DNA from: Archivesica marissinica
Lineage: Eukaryota; Mollusca; Bivalvia; Venerida; Vesicomyidae
Direction: 5' to 3'
Length of the DNA: 64,000 nucleotides
NCBI GenBank assembly: GCA_014843695.1
Contig: CM026397.1
Span: 50,281,799-50,345,798, forward strand
Shown here: positions 43,430-56,266 of the stretch, piece after piece
Numbering within the stretch: position 1 is the stretch's first letter
Layout of the letters: every line of letters begins with the position of its first letter
The notes under the pieces: generated by a model
Seen by the model: the letters and a program-made list of their open reading frames with translations, nothing else
Told to the model about the DNA's origin: nothing
Database searches by the model: none
Made by a program: the position numbers and the translations under genes

Positions 43430-44290
43430 CATGTAGTCCCAGTAATATCTATGGAGGTGGGATAGATATGGCGACTACTTATCCACTACATGATAACTAA
43501 ATGGTTGTCGTTTGTATGGAGATATAATAGAATATTAACCTAAATCTCTATGTAGTCCCAGTAATATCTATGGAAGTGGGGTAGATATGGCGACTACTTA
43601 TCCACTGCATCATAGCTAAATGGCTGTCGTTTGTATGGAGATATAATAGAATATTAACCTAAATCTCTATGTAGTCCCAGTAATATCTATGGAAGTGGGG
43701 TAGATATGGCGACTACTTATCCACTGCATCATAGCTAAATGGTTGTCGTTTGTATGGATATATACTTTACTTTACTTTTATAATAGAATATTAACCTAAA
43801 TCTCAATGAAGGATATGGTTAAATGGTTGTCGTTTGTATGGAGATATAATAGAATATTAACCTAAATCTCTATGAAGGAAAGGGTTAAATGGCTGTCATT
43901 TGTATGGAGATATAATAGTATATTAACCTAAATCTCTATGAAGGAAAGGGTTAATTGGCTGTCATTTGTATGGAGATATAATAGTATATTAACCTAAATC
44001 TCTATGAAGGAAAGGGTTAAATGGCTGTCGTTTGTATGGAGATATAATAGTATATTAACCTAAATCTCTATGAAGGATAGGGTTAAATGGCTGTCGTTTG
44101 TATGGAGATATAATAGTATATTAACCTAAATCTCTATGAAGGAAAGGGTTAAATGGCTGTCGTTTATATGGAGATATAATAGTATATTAACCTAAATCTA
44201 TATGAAGGAAAGGGTTAAATGGCTGTCGTTTGTATGGAGATATAATAGTATATTAACCTAAATCTCTATGAAGGATAGGGCTAAGCACTG
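43430..44290. repeat. Two-phase tandem array, ~119-bp then 66-bp units
   Basis: Three ~119-bp units at 43430-43760 start TGTAGTCCCAGTAATATCTA and include ATATGGCGACTACTTATCC. Then about eight 66-bp units, carrying AAATGGCTGTCGTTTGTATG, GAGATATAATAGTATATTAA and CCTAAATCTCTATGAAGG, run to 44290. The short unit equals the second half of the long one plus a new CTATGAAGGAAAGGG piece. A small TACTTTACTTTACTTTTA insertion lies at 43763. Confidence 0.9.
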
Positions 44291-44435
44291 TTTCCATAAA
44301 ATAAATATTATAGTGTCTTATACGTCTACACCCCTGATATATTTGAGAATGTGCTGGGCTATACTACTGACACTCGTGATTGTAAAATGGTTTATATCTG
44401 TGGCAGCGTATGTGTATCATCATTGCCTTCTGTTC
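44291..44435. other. Spacer between arrays, ending AATAAA next to TCTA tetranucleotides
   Basis: The spacer ends TTCTGTTCAAATAAATCTATCTATC, with AATAAA (44438-44443) just past its edge. That is the layout of a retroposon 3' end carrying a (TCTA)n tail. No coding content is recognised. Confidence 0.4.
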
Positions 44436-47400
44436 AAATAAATCTATCTATCACTACAGGTCAGTTCGTAAATCTATCTATCTATACAGGTCAGTTCGTA
44501 AATCTATCTATCTATACAGGTCAGTTCGTAAATCTATCTATCTATACAGGTCAGTTCGTAAATATATCTATCTATACAGGTCAGTTCGTAAATCTATCTA
44601 TCTCTACAGGTCAGTTCGTAAATCTATCTATCTCTACAGGTCAGTTCGTAAATCTATCTATCTATACAGGTCAGTTCGTAAATCTATCTATCTATATCTC
44701 TACGGTCAGTTCGTAAATCTATATATCTCTACAGGTCAGTTCGTAAATCTATCTATCTCTACAGGTCAGTTCGTAAATCTATCTATCTCTATATGTCAGT
44801 TCGTAAATATATCTATCTCTACAGGTCAGTTCGTAAATCTATCTATCTCTACATGTCAGTTCGTAAATATATCTATCTCTACAGGTCAGTTCGTAAATCT
44901 ATCTATCTCTACTGGTCAGTTCGTAAATATATCTATCTCTACCGGTCAGTTCGTAAATCTATCTATCACTACAGGTCAGTTCGTAAATCTATCTATCTCT
45001 ACAGGTCAGTTCGTAAATCAATCTATCTCTACCGGTCAGTTCGTAAATCTATCTATCTATACCGGTCAGTTCGTAAATCTATATATCTCTACCGGTCAGT
45101 TCGTAAATCTATCTATCTCTACTGGTCAGTTCGTAAATCTATCTATCTCTACTGGTCAGTTCGTAAATCTATCTATCTCTACTGGTCAGTTCGTAAATCT
45201 ATCTATCTATACCGGTCAGTTCGTAAATCTATCTATCTCTACCGGTCAGTTCGTAAATCTATCTATCTATACCGGTCAGTTCGTAAATCTATCTATCTCT
45301 ACAGGTCAGTTCGTAAATCTATCTATCTATACCGGTCAGTTCGTAAATCTATCTATCTCTACAGGTCAGTTCGTAAATCTATCTATCTCTATATGTCAGT
45401 TCGTAAATCTATCTATCTATACCGGTCAGTTCGTAAATCTATCTATCTCTACCGGTCAGTTCGTAAATCTATCTATCTATACCGGTCAGTTCGTAAATCT
45501 ATCTATCTCTACTGGTCAGTTCGTAAATCAATCTATCTATACCGGTCAGTTCGTAAATCTATCTATCTATACCGGTCAGTTCGTAAATCTATCTATCTCT
45601 ATATGTCAGTTCGTAAATCTATCTATCTATACCGGTCAGTTCGTAAATCTATCTATCTATACCGGTCAGTTCGTAAATCTATCTATCTCTATGTCAGTTC
45701 GTAAATATCTATTACCGGCAGTCGTAATCTATCTATCTTACGGTCAGTTCGTAATATATATATCTATATCAGTTCGTAAATCTATCTATCTATACCGGTC
45801 AGTTCGTAAATCTATCTATCTATACCGGTCAGTTCGTAAATCTATCTATCTCTATATGTCAGTTCGTAAATCTATCTATCTATACCGGTCAGTTCGTAAA
45901 TCTATCTATCTCTACAGGTCAGTTCGTAAATCTATCTATCTCTACTGGTCAGTTCGTAAATATATATATCTCTACCGGTCAGTTCGTAAATCTATCTATC
46001 ACTACAGGTCAGTTCGTAAATCTATCTATCTCTACAGGTCAGTTCGTAAATCTATCTATCGCTACAGGTCAGTTCGTAAATCTATCTATCGCTACTGGTC
46101 AGTTCGTAAATATATATCTCTACATGTCAGTTCGTAAATCTATCTATCTCTACAGGTCAGTTCGTAAATCTATCTATCACTACAGGTCAGTTCGTAAATC
46201 TATCTATCTCTACAGGTCAGTTCGTAAATCTATCTATCTCTAGAGGTCAGTTCGTAAATCATTCTATCTCTACCGGTCAGTTCGTAAATCTATCTATCTA
46301 TACTGGTCAGTTCGTAAATCTATCTATCGCTACAGGTCAGTTCGTAAATCTATCTATCTCTACAGGTCAGTTCGTAAATCTATCTATCTCTACAGGTCAG
46401 TTCGTAAATCAATCTATCTCTACCGGTCAGTTCGTAAATCTATCTATCTATACCGGTCAGTTCGTAAATCTATCTATCGCTACAGGTCAGTTCGTAAATA
46501 TATCTATCGCTACAGGTCAGTTCGTAAATATATCTATCGCTACTGGTCTGTTCGTAAATATATATATCTCTACATGTCAGTTCGTTAATCTATCTATCTC
46601 TACAGGTCAGTTCGTAAATCTATCTATCTCTACTGGTCAGTTCGTAAATCTATCTATCTCTACTGGTCAGTTCGTAAATCTATCTATCTATACCGGTCAG
46701 TTCGAAAATCTATCTATCTCTACAGGTCAGTTCGTAAATCTATCTATCTCTACTGGTCAGTTCGTAAATATATCTATCTCTACCGGTCAGTTCGTAAATC
46801 TATCTATCACTACAGGTCAGTTCGTAAATCTATCTATCTCTACAGGTCAGTTCGTAAATCTATCTATCACTACAGGTCAGTTCGTAAATCTATCTATCTC
46901 TACAGGTCAGTTCGTAAATCTATCTATCTTTACAGGTCAGTTCGTAAATCAATCTATCTCTACCGGTCAGTTCGTAAATCTATCTATCTATACCGGTCAG
47001 TTCGTAAATCTATCTATCGCTACAGGTCAGTTCGTAAATCTATCTATCGCTACAGGTCAGTTCGTAAATATATCTATCGCTACTGGTCAGTTCGTAAATA
47101 TATCTATCTCTACATGTCAGTTCGTTAATCTATCTATCTCTACAGGTCAGTTCGTAAATCTATCTATCTCTACTGGTCAGTTCGTAAATCTATCTATCTC
47201 TACTGGTCAGTTCGTAAATCTATCTATCTCTACTGGTCAGTTCGTAAATCTATATATCTATACCGGTCAGTTCGTAAATCTATCTATCTCTACCGGTCAG
47301 TTCGTAAATCTATCTATACCGGTCAGTTCGTAAATCTATCTATCTCTACTGGTCAGTTCGTAAATCTATCTATATATACCGGTCAGTTCGTAAATCTATC

Positions 47401-50400
47401 TATCTCTACAGGTCAGTTCGTAAATCTATCTATCTCTATATGTCAGTTCGTAAATCTATTTATCTATACCGGTCAGTTCGTAAATCTATCTATCTATACC
47501 GGTCAGTTCGTAAATCTATCTATCTCTATATGTCAGTTCGTAAATCTATCTATCTATACCGGTCAGTTCGTAAATCTATCTATCTATACCGGTCAGTTCG
47601 TAAATCTATCTATCTCTATATGTCAGTTCGTAAATCTATCTATCTATACCGGTCAGTTCGTAAATCTATCTATCTATACCGGTCAGTTCGTAAATCTATC
47701 TATCTATACAGGTCAGTTCGTAAATCTATCTATCTCTACTGGTCAGTTCGTAAATCTATCTATCTCTACTGGTCAGTTCGTAAATATATCTATCTCTACC
47801 GGTCAGTTCGTAACTCTATCTATCTCTACTGGTCAGTTCGTAAATATATCTATCTCTACTGGTCAGTTCGTAAATCTATCTATCTCTACTGGTCAGTTCG
47901 TAAATATATCTATCTCTACAGGTCAGTTCGTAAATCAATCTATCTCTACCGGTCAGTTCGTAAATCTATCTATCTATACCGGTCAGTTCGTAAATCTATC
48001 TATCGCTACAGGTCAGTTCGTAAATCTATCTATCTCTACAGGTCAGTTCGTAAATCTATCTATCTCTACAGGTCAGTTCGTAAATCAATCTATCTCTACC
48101 GGTCAGTTCGTAAATCTATCTATCTATACCGGTCAGTTCGTAAATCTATCTATCGCTACAGGTCAGTTCGTAAATCTATCTATCTCTACAGGTCAGTTCG
48201 TAAATCTATCTATCTCTACAGGTCAGTTCGTAAATCAATCTATCTCTACCGGTCAGTTCGTAAATCTATCTATCTATACCGGTCAGTTCGTAAATCTATC
48301 TATCGCTACAGGTCAGTTCGTAAATCTATCTATCTCTACAGGTCAGTTCGTAAATCTATCTATCTCTACAGGTCAGTTCGTAAATCAATCTATCTCTACC
48401 GGTCAGTTCGTAAATCTATCTATCTATGCCGGTCAGTTCGTAAATCTATCTATCGCTACAGGTCAGTTCGTAAATCTATCTATCGCTACAGGTCAGTTCG
48501 TAAATCTATCTATCGCTACTGGTCAGTTCGTAAATATATCTATCTCTACGTGTCAGTTCGTTAATCTATCTATCTCTACAGGTCAGTTCGTAAATCTATC
48601 TATCTCTACTGGTCAGTTCGTAAATCTATATATCTCTACTGGTCAGTTCGTAAATCTATCTATCTATACTGGTCAGTTCGTAAATATATCTATCTCTACT
48701 GGTCAGTTCGTAAATATATCTATCTCTACTGGTCAGTTCGTAAATATATCTATCTCTACCGGTCAGTTCGTAAATCTATCTATCACTACAGGTCAGTTCG
48801 TAAATCTATCTATCTCTACAGGTCAGTTCGTAAATCTATCTATCACTACAGGTCAGTTCGTAAATCTATCTATCTCTACAGGTCAGTTCGTAAATCTATC
48901 TATCTTTACAAGTCAGTTCGTAAATCAATCTATCTCTACCGGTCAGTTCGTAAATCTATCTATCTATACCGGTCAGTTCGTAAATCTATCTATCGCTACA
49001 GGTCAGTTCGTAATTCTATCTATCGCTACAGGTCAGTTCGTAAATATATCTATCGCTACTGGTCAGTTCGTAAATATATCTATCTCTACATGTCAGTTCG
49101 TTAATCTATCTATCTCTACAGGTCAGTTCGTAAATCTATCTATCTCTACTGGTCAGTTCGTAAATCTATCTATCTCTACTGGTCAGTTCGTAAATCTATC
49201 TATCTCTACTGGTCAGTTCGTAAATCTATATATCTATACCGGTCAGTTCGTAAATCTATCTATCTCTACCGGTCAGTTCGTAAATCTATCTATACCGGTC
49301 AGTTCGTAAATCTATCTATCTCTACTGGTCAGTTCGTAAATCTATCTATATATACCGGTCAGTTCGTAAATCTATCTATCTCTACAGGTCAGTTCGTAAA
49401 TCTATCTATCTCTATATGTCAGTTCGTAAATCTATTTATCTATACCGGTCAGTTCGTAAATCTATCTATCTATACCGGTCAGTTCGTAAATCTATCTATC
49501 TCTATATGTCAGTTCGTAAATCTATCTATCTATACCGGTCAGTTCGTAAATCTATATATCTATACCGGTCAGTTCGTAAATCTATCTATCTCTATATGTC
49601 AGTTCGTAAATCTATCTATCTATACCGGTCAGTTCGTAAATCTATCTATCTATACCGGTCAGTTCGTAAATCTATCTATCTATACAGGTCAGTTCGTAAA
49701 TCTATCTATCTCTACTGGTCAGTTCGTAAATCTATCTATCTCTACTGGTCAGTTCGTAAATATATCTATCTCTACTGGTCAGTTTGTAACTCTATCTATC
49801 TCTACTGGTCATTTCGTAAATATATCTATCTCTACAGGTCAGTTCGTAAATATATCTATCTCTACTGGTCAGTTCGTAAATATATCTATCTCTACTGGTC
49901 AGTTCGTAAATCTATCTATCTCTACTGGTAAGTTCGTAAATCTATCTATCTCTACTGGTCAGTTCGTAAATATATCTATCTCTACCGGTCAGTTCGTAAA
50001 TCTATCTATCTCTACTGGTCAGTTCGTAAATCTATCTATCTCTACAGGTCAGTTCGTAAATATATCTCTCTCTACAGGTCAGTTCGTTAATCTATCTATC
50101 TCTACTGGTCAGTTCGTAAATCTATCTATCTCTACAGGTCAGTTCGTAAATCTATCTATCTCTATATGTCAGTTCGTAAATCTATTTATCTATACCGGTC
50201 AGTTCGTAAATCTATCTATCTATACCGGTCAGTTCGTAAATCTATCTATCTATATATGTCAGTTCGTAAATCTATCTATCTATACCGGTCAGTTCGTAAA
50301 TCTATCTATCTATATCGGTCAGTTCGTAAATCTATCTATCTATACCGGTCAGTTCGTAAATATATCTATCTATACCGGTCAGTTCGTAAATCTATCTATC

Positions 50401-51357
50401 TCTATATGTCAGTTCGTAAATCTATCTATCTATACCGGTCAGTTCGTAAATATATCTATCTATACCGGTCAGTTCGTAAATCTATCTATCTATACAGGTC
50501 AGTTCGTAAATCTATCTATCTCTACTGGTCAGTTCGTAAATCTATCTATCTCTACTGGTCAGTTCGTAAATATATCTATCTCTACCGGTCAGTTCGTAAC
50601 TCTATCTTTCTCTACTGGTCAGTTCGTAAATCTATCTATCTCTACAGGTCAGTTCGTAAATCTATCTATCTCTATATGTCAGTTCGTAAATCTATTTATC
50701 TATACCGGTCAGTTCGTAAATCTATCTATCTATACCGGTCAGTTCGTAAATCTATCTATCTCTATATGTCAGTTCGTAAATCTATCTATCTATACCGGTC
50801 AGTTCGTAAATCTATCTATCTCTATATGTCAGTTCGTTAATCTATCTATCTCTACTGGTCAGTTCGTAAATCTATCTATCTCTACTGGTCAGTTCGTAAA
50901 TCTATCTATCTCTACAGGTCAGTTCGTAAATCTATATATCTCTACCGGTCAGTTCGTAAATCTATCTATCTCTACTGGTCAGTTCGAAAATCTATCTATC
51001 TCTACAGGTCAGTTCGTAAATCTATCTATCTCTACCGGTCAGTTCGTAAATCTATCTATCTCTACTTGGTCCGGAGTTCGAGCCCCGCTGGAGCCGTTAC
51101 GATTGTGTCCTTAGGCAAGGCATATAAATTCCACGTTGCCTCTTCTCTCCCTCGTGGCGATGGATTCCATCAGGAATGAGGTCTCGAGAGCGATTTATTT
51201 AAGTTGAAAGAACTTGTTTCGCAATCGAGCTAAAATAAATTTGTATAAACTACTGGTCAGTTCGTAAATCTATCTATCTCTACTGGTCAGTTCGTAAATC
51301 TATCTATCTCTACAGGTCAGTTCATAAATCTATCTATCTCTACTGGTCAGTTCGTTG
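44436..51357. repeat. 6.9-kb tandem array, 30-bp unit, ~225 copies
   Basis: The unit is TCTATCTATCTCTACAGGTC, AGTTCGTAAA. Common variants are ACAGG, ACTGG, ACCGG and TATATG in the second quarter, and CTCT, CTAT, CGCT or CACT before it. Period 30 is ten codons, so frames stay open for hundreds of codons (44410-46137, 47440-48564), giving decapeptide repeats such as SVRKSIYLYR. Higher-order copies exist (see findings). A degraded patch with clustered small deletions is at 45690-45775, and a SINE lies at 51066-51249. Confidence 0.95.
51066..51249 (+). mobile_element. SINE group B inserted in the 30-bp array
   Basis: GGTCCGGAGTTCGAGCCCCG through CTCGTGGCGATGGATTCC to CGAGCTAAAATAAATTTGTA. The copy is 5'-truncated. 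Array sequence ends CTCTAC on the left and resumes CTACTGGTCAG on the right, so the interrupted unit is recovered with a ~4-bp overlap (CTAC). Confidence 0.85.
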
Positions 51358-51403
51358 AGCATCCAAACTTATATAAACCTTGAAGTGCTGTGGAATATAA
51401 TTG

Positions 51404-51605
51404 AATATTAACAGTCTTCCAGATGGGACTTTAAACCGAGGTTTCGTGTCGGTCCTTACAGTAAAGGAACCAGAGGAGGCTCTGGAACGGGTCTCTGTCT
51501 GTATCATTGCACTATACACCAACATCTAAAATGACTAATCTCTTCAGGAGGCATCGCTCATATGGGCAACCGGTAGCGACGATAGATAAACGTAAAAAAC
51601 CCACA
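51404..51605 (+). mobile_element. SINE group C, head-truncated
   Basis: AACAGTCTTCCAGATGGGAC, TTTAAACCGAGGTTTCGTGT, GAACGGGTCTCTGTCTG and ACCGGTAGCGACGATAGATA. The head is missing and the CACCGTGCACG segment is deleted. Confidence 0.8.
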
Positions 51606-51807
51606 CACACACGAAATAGAAGTGATTGCTTTAAAGTTGTACACTGTGTATTATGTAAGATGTATGAGGGTGTACTGAGATTAGGAATATTTTATGAATA
51701 ATATAAATATCATTTACAAGCAACAACCATATTAACCGTTGCGTGACATCTGATACATTAAATAGTTACGTGACATATGAGGCAATCCATACTAATATGA
51801 AACGACC

Positions 51808-54013
51808 ACGTTTCCTGTGTGTGTCTCTTGTGAATACAGTAGGCTACATACTGACACGCACACTAGTGTGCATACATTATCATAGTTTCCTGTGTCTGTC
51901 TCTTGTGAATACAGTAGGCTACATACTGCCACGCACACTAGTGTGCGTACATTATCATAGTTTCCTGTGTCTGTCTCTTGTGAATACAGTAGGCTACATA
52001 CTGCCACGCACACTAGTGTGCGTACATTATCATAGTTTCCTGTGTCTGTCTCTTGTGAATACAGTAGGCTACATACTGCCACGCACACTAGTGTGCATAC
52101 ATTATCATAGTTTCCTGTGTCTGTCTCTTGTGAATACAGTAGGCTACATACTGCCACGCACACTAGTGTGCGTACATTATCATAGTTTCCTGTGTCTGTC
52201 TCTTGTGAATACAGTAGGCTACATACTGCCACGCACACTAGTGTGCATACATTATCATAGTTTCCTGTGTCTGTCTCTTGTGAATACAGTAGGCTACATA
52301 CTGCCACGCACACTAGTGTGCGTACATTATCATAGTTTCCTGTGTCTGTCTCTTGTGAATACAGTAGGCTACATACTGCCACGCACACTAGTGTGCATAC
52401 ATTATCATAGTTTCCTGTGTCTGTCTCTTGTGAATACAGTAGGCTACATACTGCCACGCACACTAGTGTGCATACATTATCATAGTTTCCTGTGTCTGTC
52501 TCTTGTGAATACAGTAGGCTACATACTGCCACGCACACTAGTGTGCATACATTATCATAGTTTCCTGTGTCTGTCTCTTGTGAATACAGTAGGCTACATA
52601 CTGCCACGCACACTAGTGTGCATACATTATCATAGTTTCCTGTGTCTGTCTCTTGTGAATACAGTAGGCTACATACTGCCACGCACACTAGTGTGCATAC
52701 ATTATCATAGTTTCCTGTGTGTGTCTCTTGTGAATACAGTAGGCTACATACTGCCACGCACACTAGTGTGCATACATTATCATAGTTTCCTGTGTGTGTC
52801 TCTTGTGAATACAGTAGGCTACATACTGCCACGCACACTAGTGTGCGTACATTATCATAGTTTCCTGTGTGTGTCTCTTGTGAATACAGTAGGCTACATA
52901 CAGTAGGCTACAGTAGGCTACATACTGCCACGCACACTAGTGTGCATACATTATCATAGTTTCCTGTGTGTGTCTCTTGTGAATACATTAGGCTACATAC
53001 TGCCACGCACACTAGTGTGCATACATTATCATAGTTTCCTGTGTGTGTCTCTTGTGAATACAGTAGGCTACATACTGCCACGCACACTAGTGTGCATACA
53101 TTATCATAGTTTCCTGTGTGTGTCTCTTGTGAATACAGTAGGCTACATACTGCCACGCACACTAGTGTGCATACATTATCATAGTTTCCTGTGTCTGTCT
53201 CTTGTGAATACAGTAGGCTACATACTGCCACGCACACTAGTGTGCATACATTATCATAGTTTCCTGTGTCTGTCTCTTGTGAATACAGTAGGCTACATAC
53301 TGCCACGCACACTAGTGTGCATACATTATCATAGTTTCCTGTGTGTGTCTCTTGTGAATACAGTAGGCTACATACTGCCACGCACACTAGTGTGCATACA
53401 TTATCATAGTTTCCTGTGTCTGTCTCTTGTGAATACAGTAGGCTACATACTGCCACGCACACTAGTGTGCATACATTATCATAGTTTCCTGTGTGTGTCT
53501 CTTGTGAATACAGTAGGCTACATACTGCCACGCACACTAGTGTGCATACATTATCATAGTTTCCTGTGTGTGTCTCTTGTGAATACAGTAGGCTACATAC
53601 TGCCACGCACACTAGTGTGCATACATTATCATAGTTTCCTGTGTCTGTCTCTTGTGAATACAGTAGGCTACATACTGCCATGCACACTAGTGTGCATACA
53701 TTATCATAGTTTCCTGTGTGTGTCTCTTGTGAATACAGTAGGCTACATACTGCCACGTACACTAGTGTGCATACATTATCATATTTTCCTGTGTGTGTCT
53801 CTTGTGAATACAGTAGGCTACATACTGCCACGCACACTAGTGTGCATACATTATCATAGTTTCCTGTGTCTGTCTCTTGTGAATACAGTAGGCTACATAC
53901 TGCCACGCACACTAGTGTGCATACATTATCATAGTTTCCTGTGTCTGTCTCTTGTGAATACAGTAGGCTACATACTGCCACGCACACTAGTGTGCATACA
54001 TTACCATAGTTTA
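51808..54013. repeat. 75-bp tandem array, ~29 units
   Basis: The unit is TTTCCTGTGTCTGTCTCTTG, TGAATACAGTAGGCTACATA, CTGCCACGCACACTAGTGTG, CATACATTATCATAG. GCACACTAGTGTGC is a perfect 14-bp palindrome in every unit. Sites TGTGTCTG/TGTGTGTG and GTGCATAC/GTGCGTAC vary. A partial duplication of CAGTAGGCTA occurs at 52900-52920 and breaks the frame. Period 75 is 25 codons, and one frame on each strand is stop-free through the array (51743-52906 and 52940-54055 plus; 51792-52838 and 52908-53987 minus). Confidence 0.95.
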
Positions 54014-55091
54014 TCTATAAGGCTAGAGTTTTTTAATCGTTGTTTCGCGGATTAGTTCAAAAGAACCTGCTGCCAGGACAGATGTACGTAGGAGGGAGGG
54101 GGGGGTTGTATCTGGAGAATGTGTTGGTATTTGGGTCCAATTACGGTTACCTGATTCATTTATGGTGTTGTTCAAGCTACATTGTACAGCATTGTACATA
54201 TATATAGTGCATGGCGTAACTATGTACTTTGGCTATTATTTTCGTGTATGTACATGTATCCCATAGCTGTGCTTGTATTCAGTGTACCACAGTCATCTCA
54301 TAAGTCCGTATATGTACACACGTGTATCAACACATGTAAGCATTCTGATTGGGTGAGGGTATACTCCTTATAATTTGTAAATTAAACTTTAATGTATGCA
54401 TACTTCTATTTGAATGGGTACATAACGTTGATGGTAAGACAAACTACGATTTAAAAAAGTCGTGAACCAATTATGACGCTGCTTTGTGTAGTGACGTCAT
54501 GGTGACACGGTGGTAATGTGATCAAATGGATCTTACACTCTATTTGTAATTCGCCAATAGACTCGCTTAATAGCAAAAGTCCAAACTCCTTTCATAAAAT
54601 ATGGTATGAAATCACTACTCTTATAAGATCCTATATTTATAACATAATATGCACGGCAGATGGGTAATACCGCCATTACCTAATTTTCGTATTTCACTAG
54701 TGTAATAATGCAAATGAGCACTTTCTGTATTCATACGCTCTGTCAATGAACAAACAACATGGAGTCCAAAATCCAGTGGCACTGAAAAGCATCATCCAGC
54801 TATATACACAACGAATCCTGCACGACGGGCAATTAACACAGTTCCTACCCAAGCGCTGAATTCACCAACAGCCATGTCCACCCAACTACAGTAGCAATTA
54901 CAATGTAAATCTTGCTCAAAGTTGTTCAATTGGTCGGTATTTGAACGTTACATATTTTGACCGACTTTGTAAATACGTACTTGTGTGACGTCATATTAAA
55001 GTACTTGTTGTGACGTCATAGTCCCACGTACTCCATTCTCCCGATTGACATAATAATATAAATACTATATAGAACCGTACACTGTTGTTTA
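54014..55091. other. Unannotated stretch
   Basis: A G8 run occurs at ~54098-54105. CGTCA motifs recur at 54484-54500 and 54984-55020, but I see no promoter architecture. No exon is recognised. Confidence 0.4.
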
Positions 55092-55386
55092 CAGACGGAT
55101 CAGTAGCCCAGTGGTAACACGTTGGACTGGTAATCCAGGGATCGCAGGTTCGATCCCCCGTCTGACCCTAATAAAATTAACAGTCTTTCAGATGGGACGT
55201 TAAACAGAGGTCTCGTGTCAGTGCTTTACACTGTGCACGTAAAAGAACCAGAGGAGACTCTGGGATGGGTCTCTCTCTGTATCATTGGCTCATTGCACTA
55301 TCCTCCAAAATCTAAAATGACTAATATCTTCAGGAGGCTCATATGGGCAACCGGTAGTGACGCTAAATAAACGTAAAACACACACT
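55092..55386 (+). mobile_element. SINE group C, full length
   Basis: The head CAGACGGATCAGTAGCCCAG has anticodon stem TTGGA/TCCAG and box B GGTTCGATCC. The middle is GATGGGACGTTAAACAGAGG and the tail GTAGTGACGCTAAATAAACG. A small tandem ATTGGCTC insertion lies at 55283. Confidence 0.85.
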
Positions 55387-55925
55387 GTTGTTTAGAATAC
55401 ACTTAGTAGTTTTCATATTATGTTTTATAGTAATTTCATGAATTTAAAAGCTTATTATCACACAATCAAAGTAACGAATACGAGTAAAAATAAAAATAAC
55501 ATATGAACTACTTTTTGTTGCGTTTACTATACATTTACAACCGAAAGCATAACGCACGTCATTGATTGTAAATGAGGCACAGCTACATGAAACTGCTTGC
55601 GATGCAGTGAATTTACAACTGTGTGTACGATTATGTTATAAATAGAATCGTATATGCATGTTCATTATTTATTGAAGTTATATAACACGCCACAGGGGCT
55701 TGTTTTTATCGTTTTTCGAAGACTCGTTAAATTAATTCAATAACATACATACTAGATCATTAAATTAATATCCTATAATTATGTATGCTATTATGTTAAA
55801 ATGTGGGGATCAGTTTAGAATTAATTAAGGAAAACCCTGTCTATCATTCGACAGTCTGCCGAGCTTTTGTGTTTTCAACTTTACTTTTTCTTTACTGCAG
55901 AATTTGACTTATCGGATCTAAGGCA
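55387..55925. other. Unannotated AT-rich stretch
   Basis: Nothing recognised. Confidence 0.4.
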
Positions 55926-56114
55926 CGTCTACATCCGTTATGTCGAATTCCGACGGACCGAACAAAATACTTCGACATAACTGAAGTTTCACTTTAACGA
56001 AATTCTATATAAACGGAGCCAGGTAAATGATACTGTCTGAAACGGGACTTTGATCCGACTTCGAGATAACCGGAGAATTCGACATAACCGAATGTGCTAT
56101 GACGGATGTAGACT
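55926..56114. mobile_element. ~190-bp foldback element with GTCTACATCCG ends
   Basis: The left end CGTCTACATCCGTTATGTCG, AATTCCGAC is mirrored by GAATTCGACATAACC and GACGGATGTAGAC at the right. Internal repeats of TTCGACATAAC and TTCGAGATAACC add further pairing. The style recalls pogo/Tigger-like non-autonomous elements, but no transposase or clear target duplication is visible. Confidence 0.6.
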
Positions 56115-56266
56115 GTATGTGTAAAGCTATTGAGATTTAGTAGAACATTTTTATCTAGTTGCCCCCCCCCCCACTCAACAGACAGATGAGTATTGGTGTG
56201 TGGACATTTCTGCTTCCATGTCATTGTGCACAATACACTGAGACTAATAATCTAGTCCGTGCTTAA

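Noticed and set aside
44410..50840. Long open frames (575, 374, 303, 224 codons) in the 30-bp array
   Set aside because: The period is ten codons, so any stop-free unit gives an endless frame. Several frames are open at once, no flanking exon is seen, and units vary without frame-specific constraint.
51743..54055. Open frames of 348-387 codons on both strands of the 75-bp array
   Set aside because: A 25-codon periodicity with both strands open simultaneously is expected from a stop-free unit. No start context or domain.
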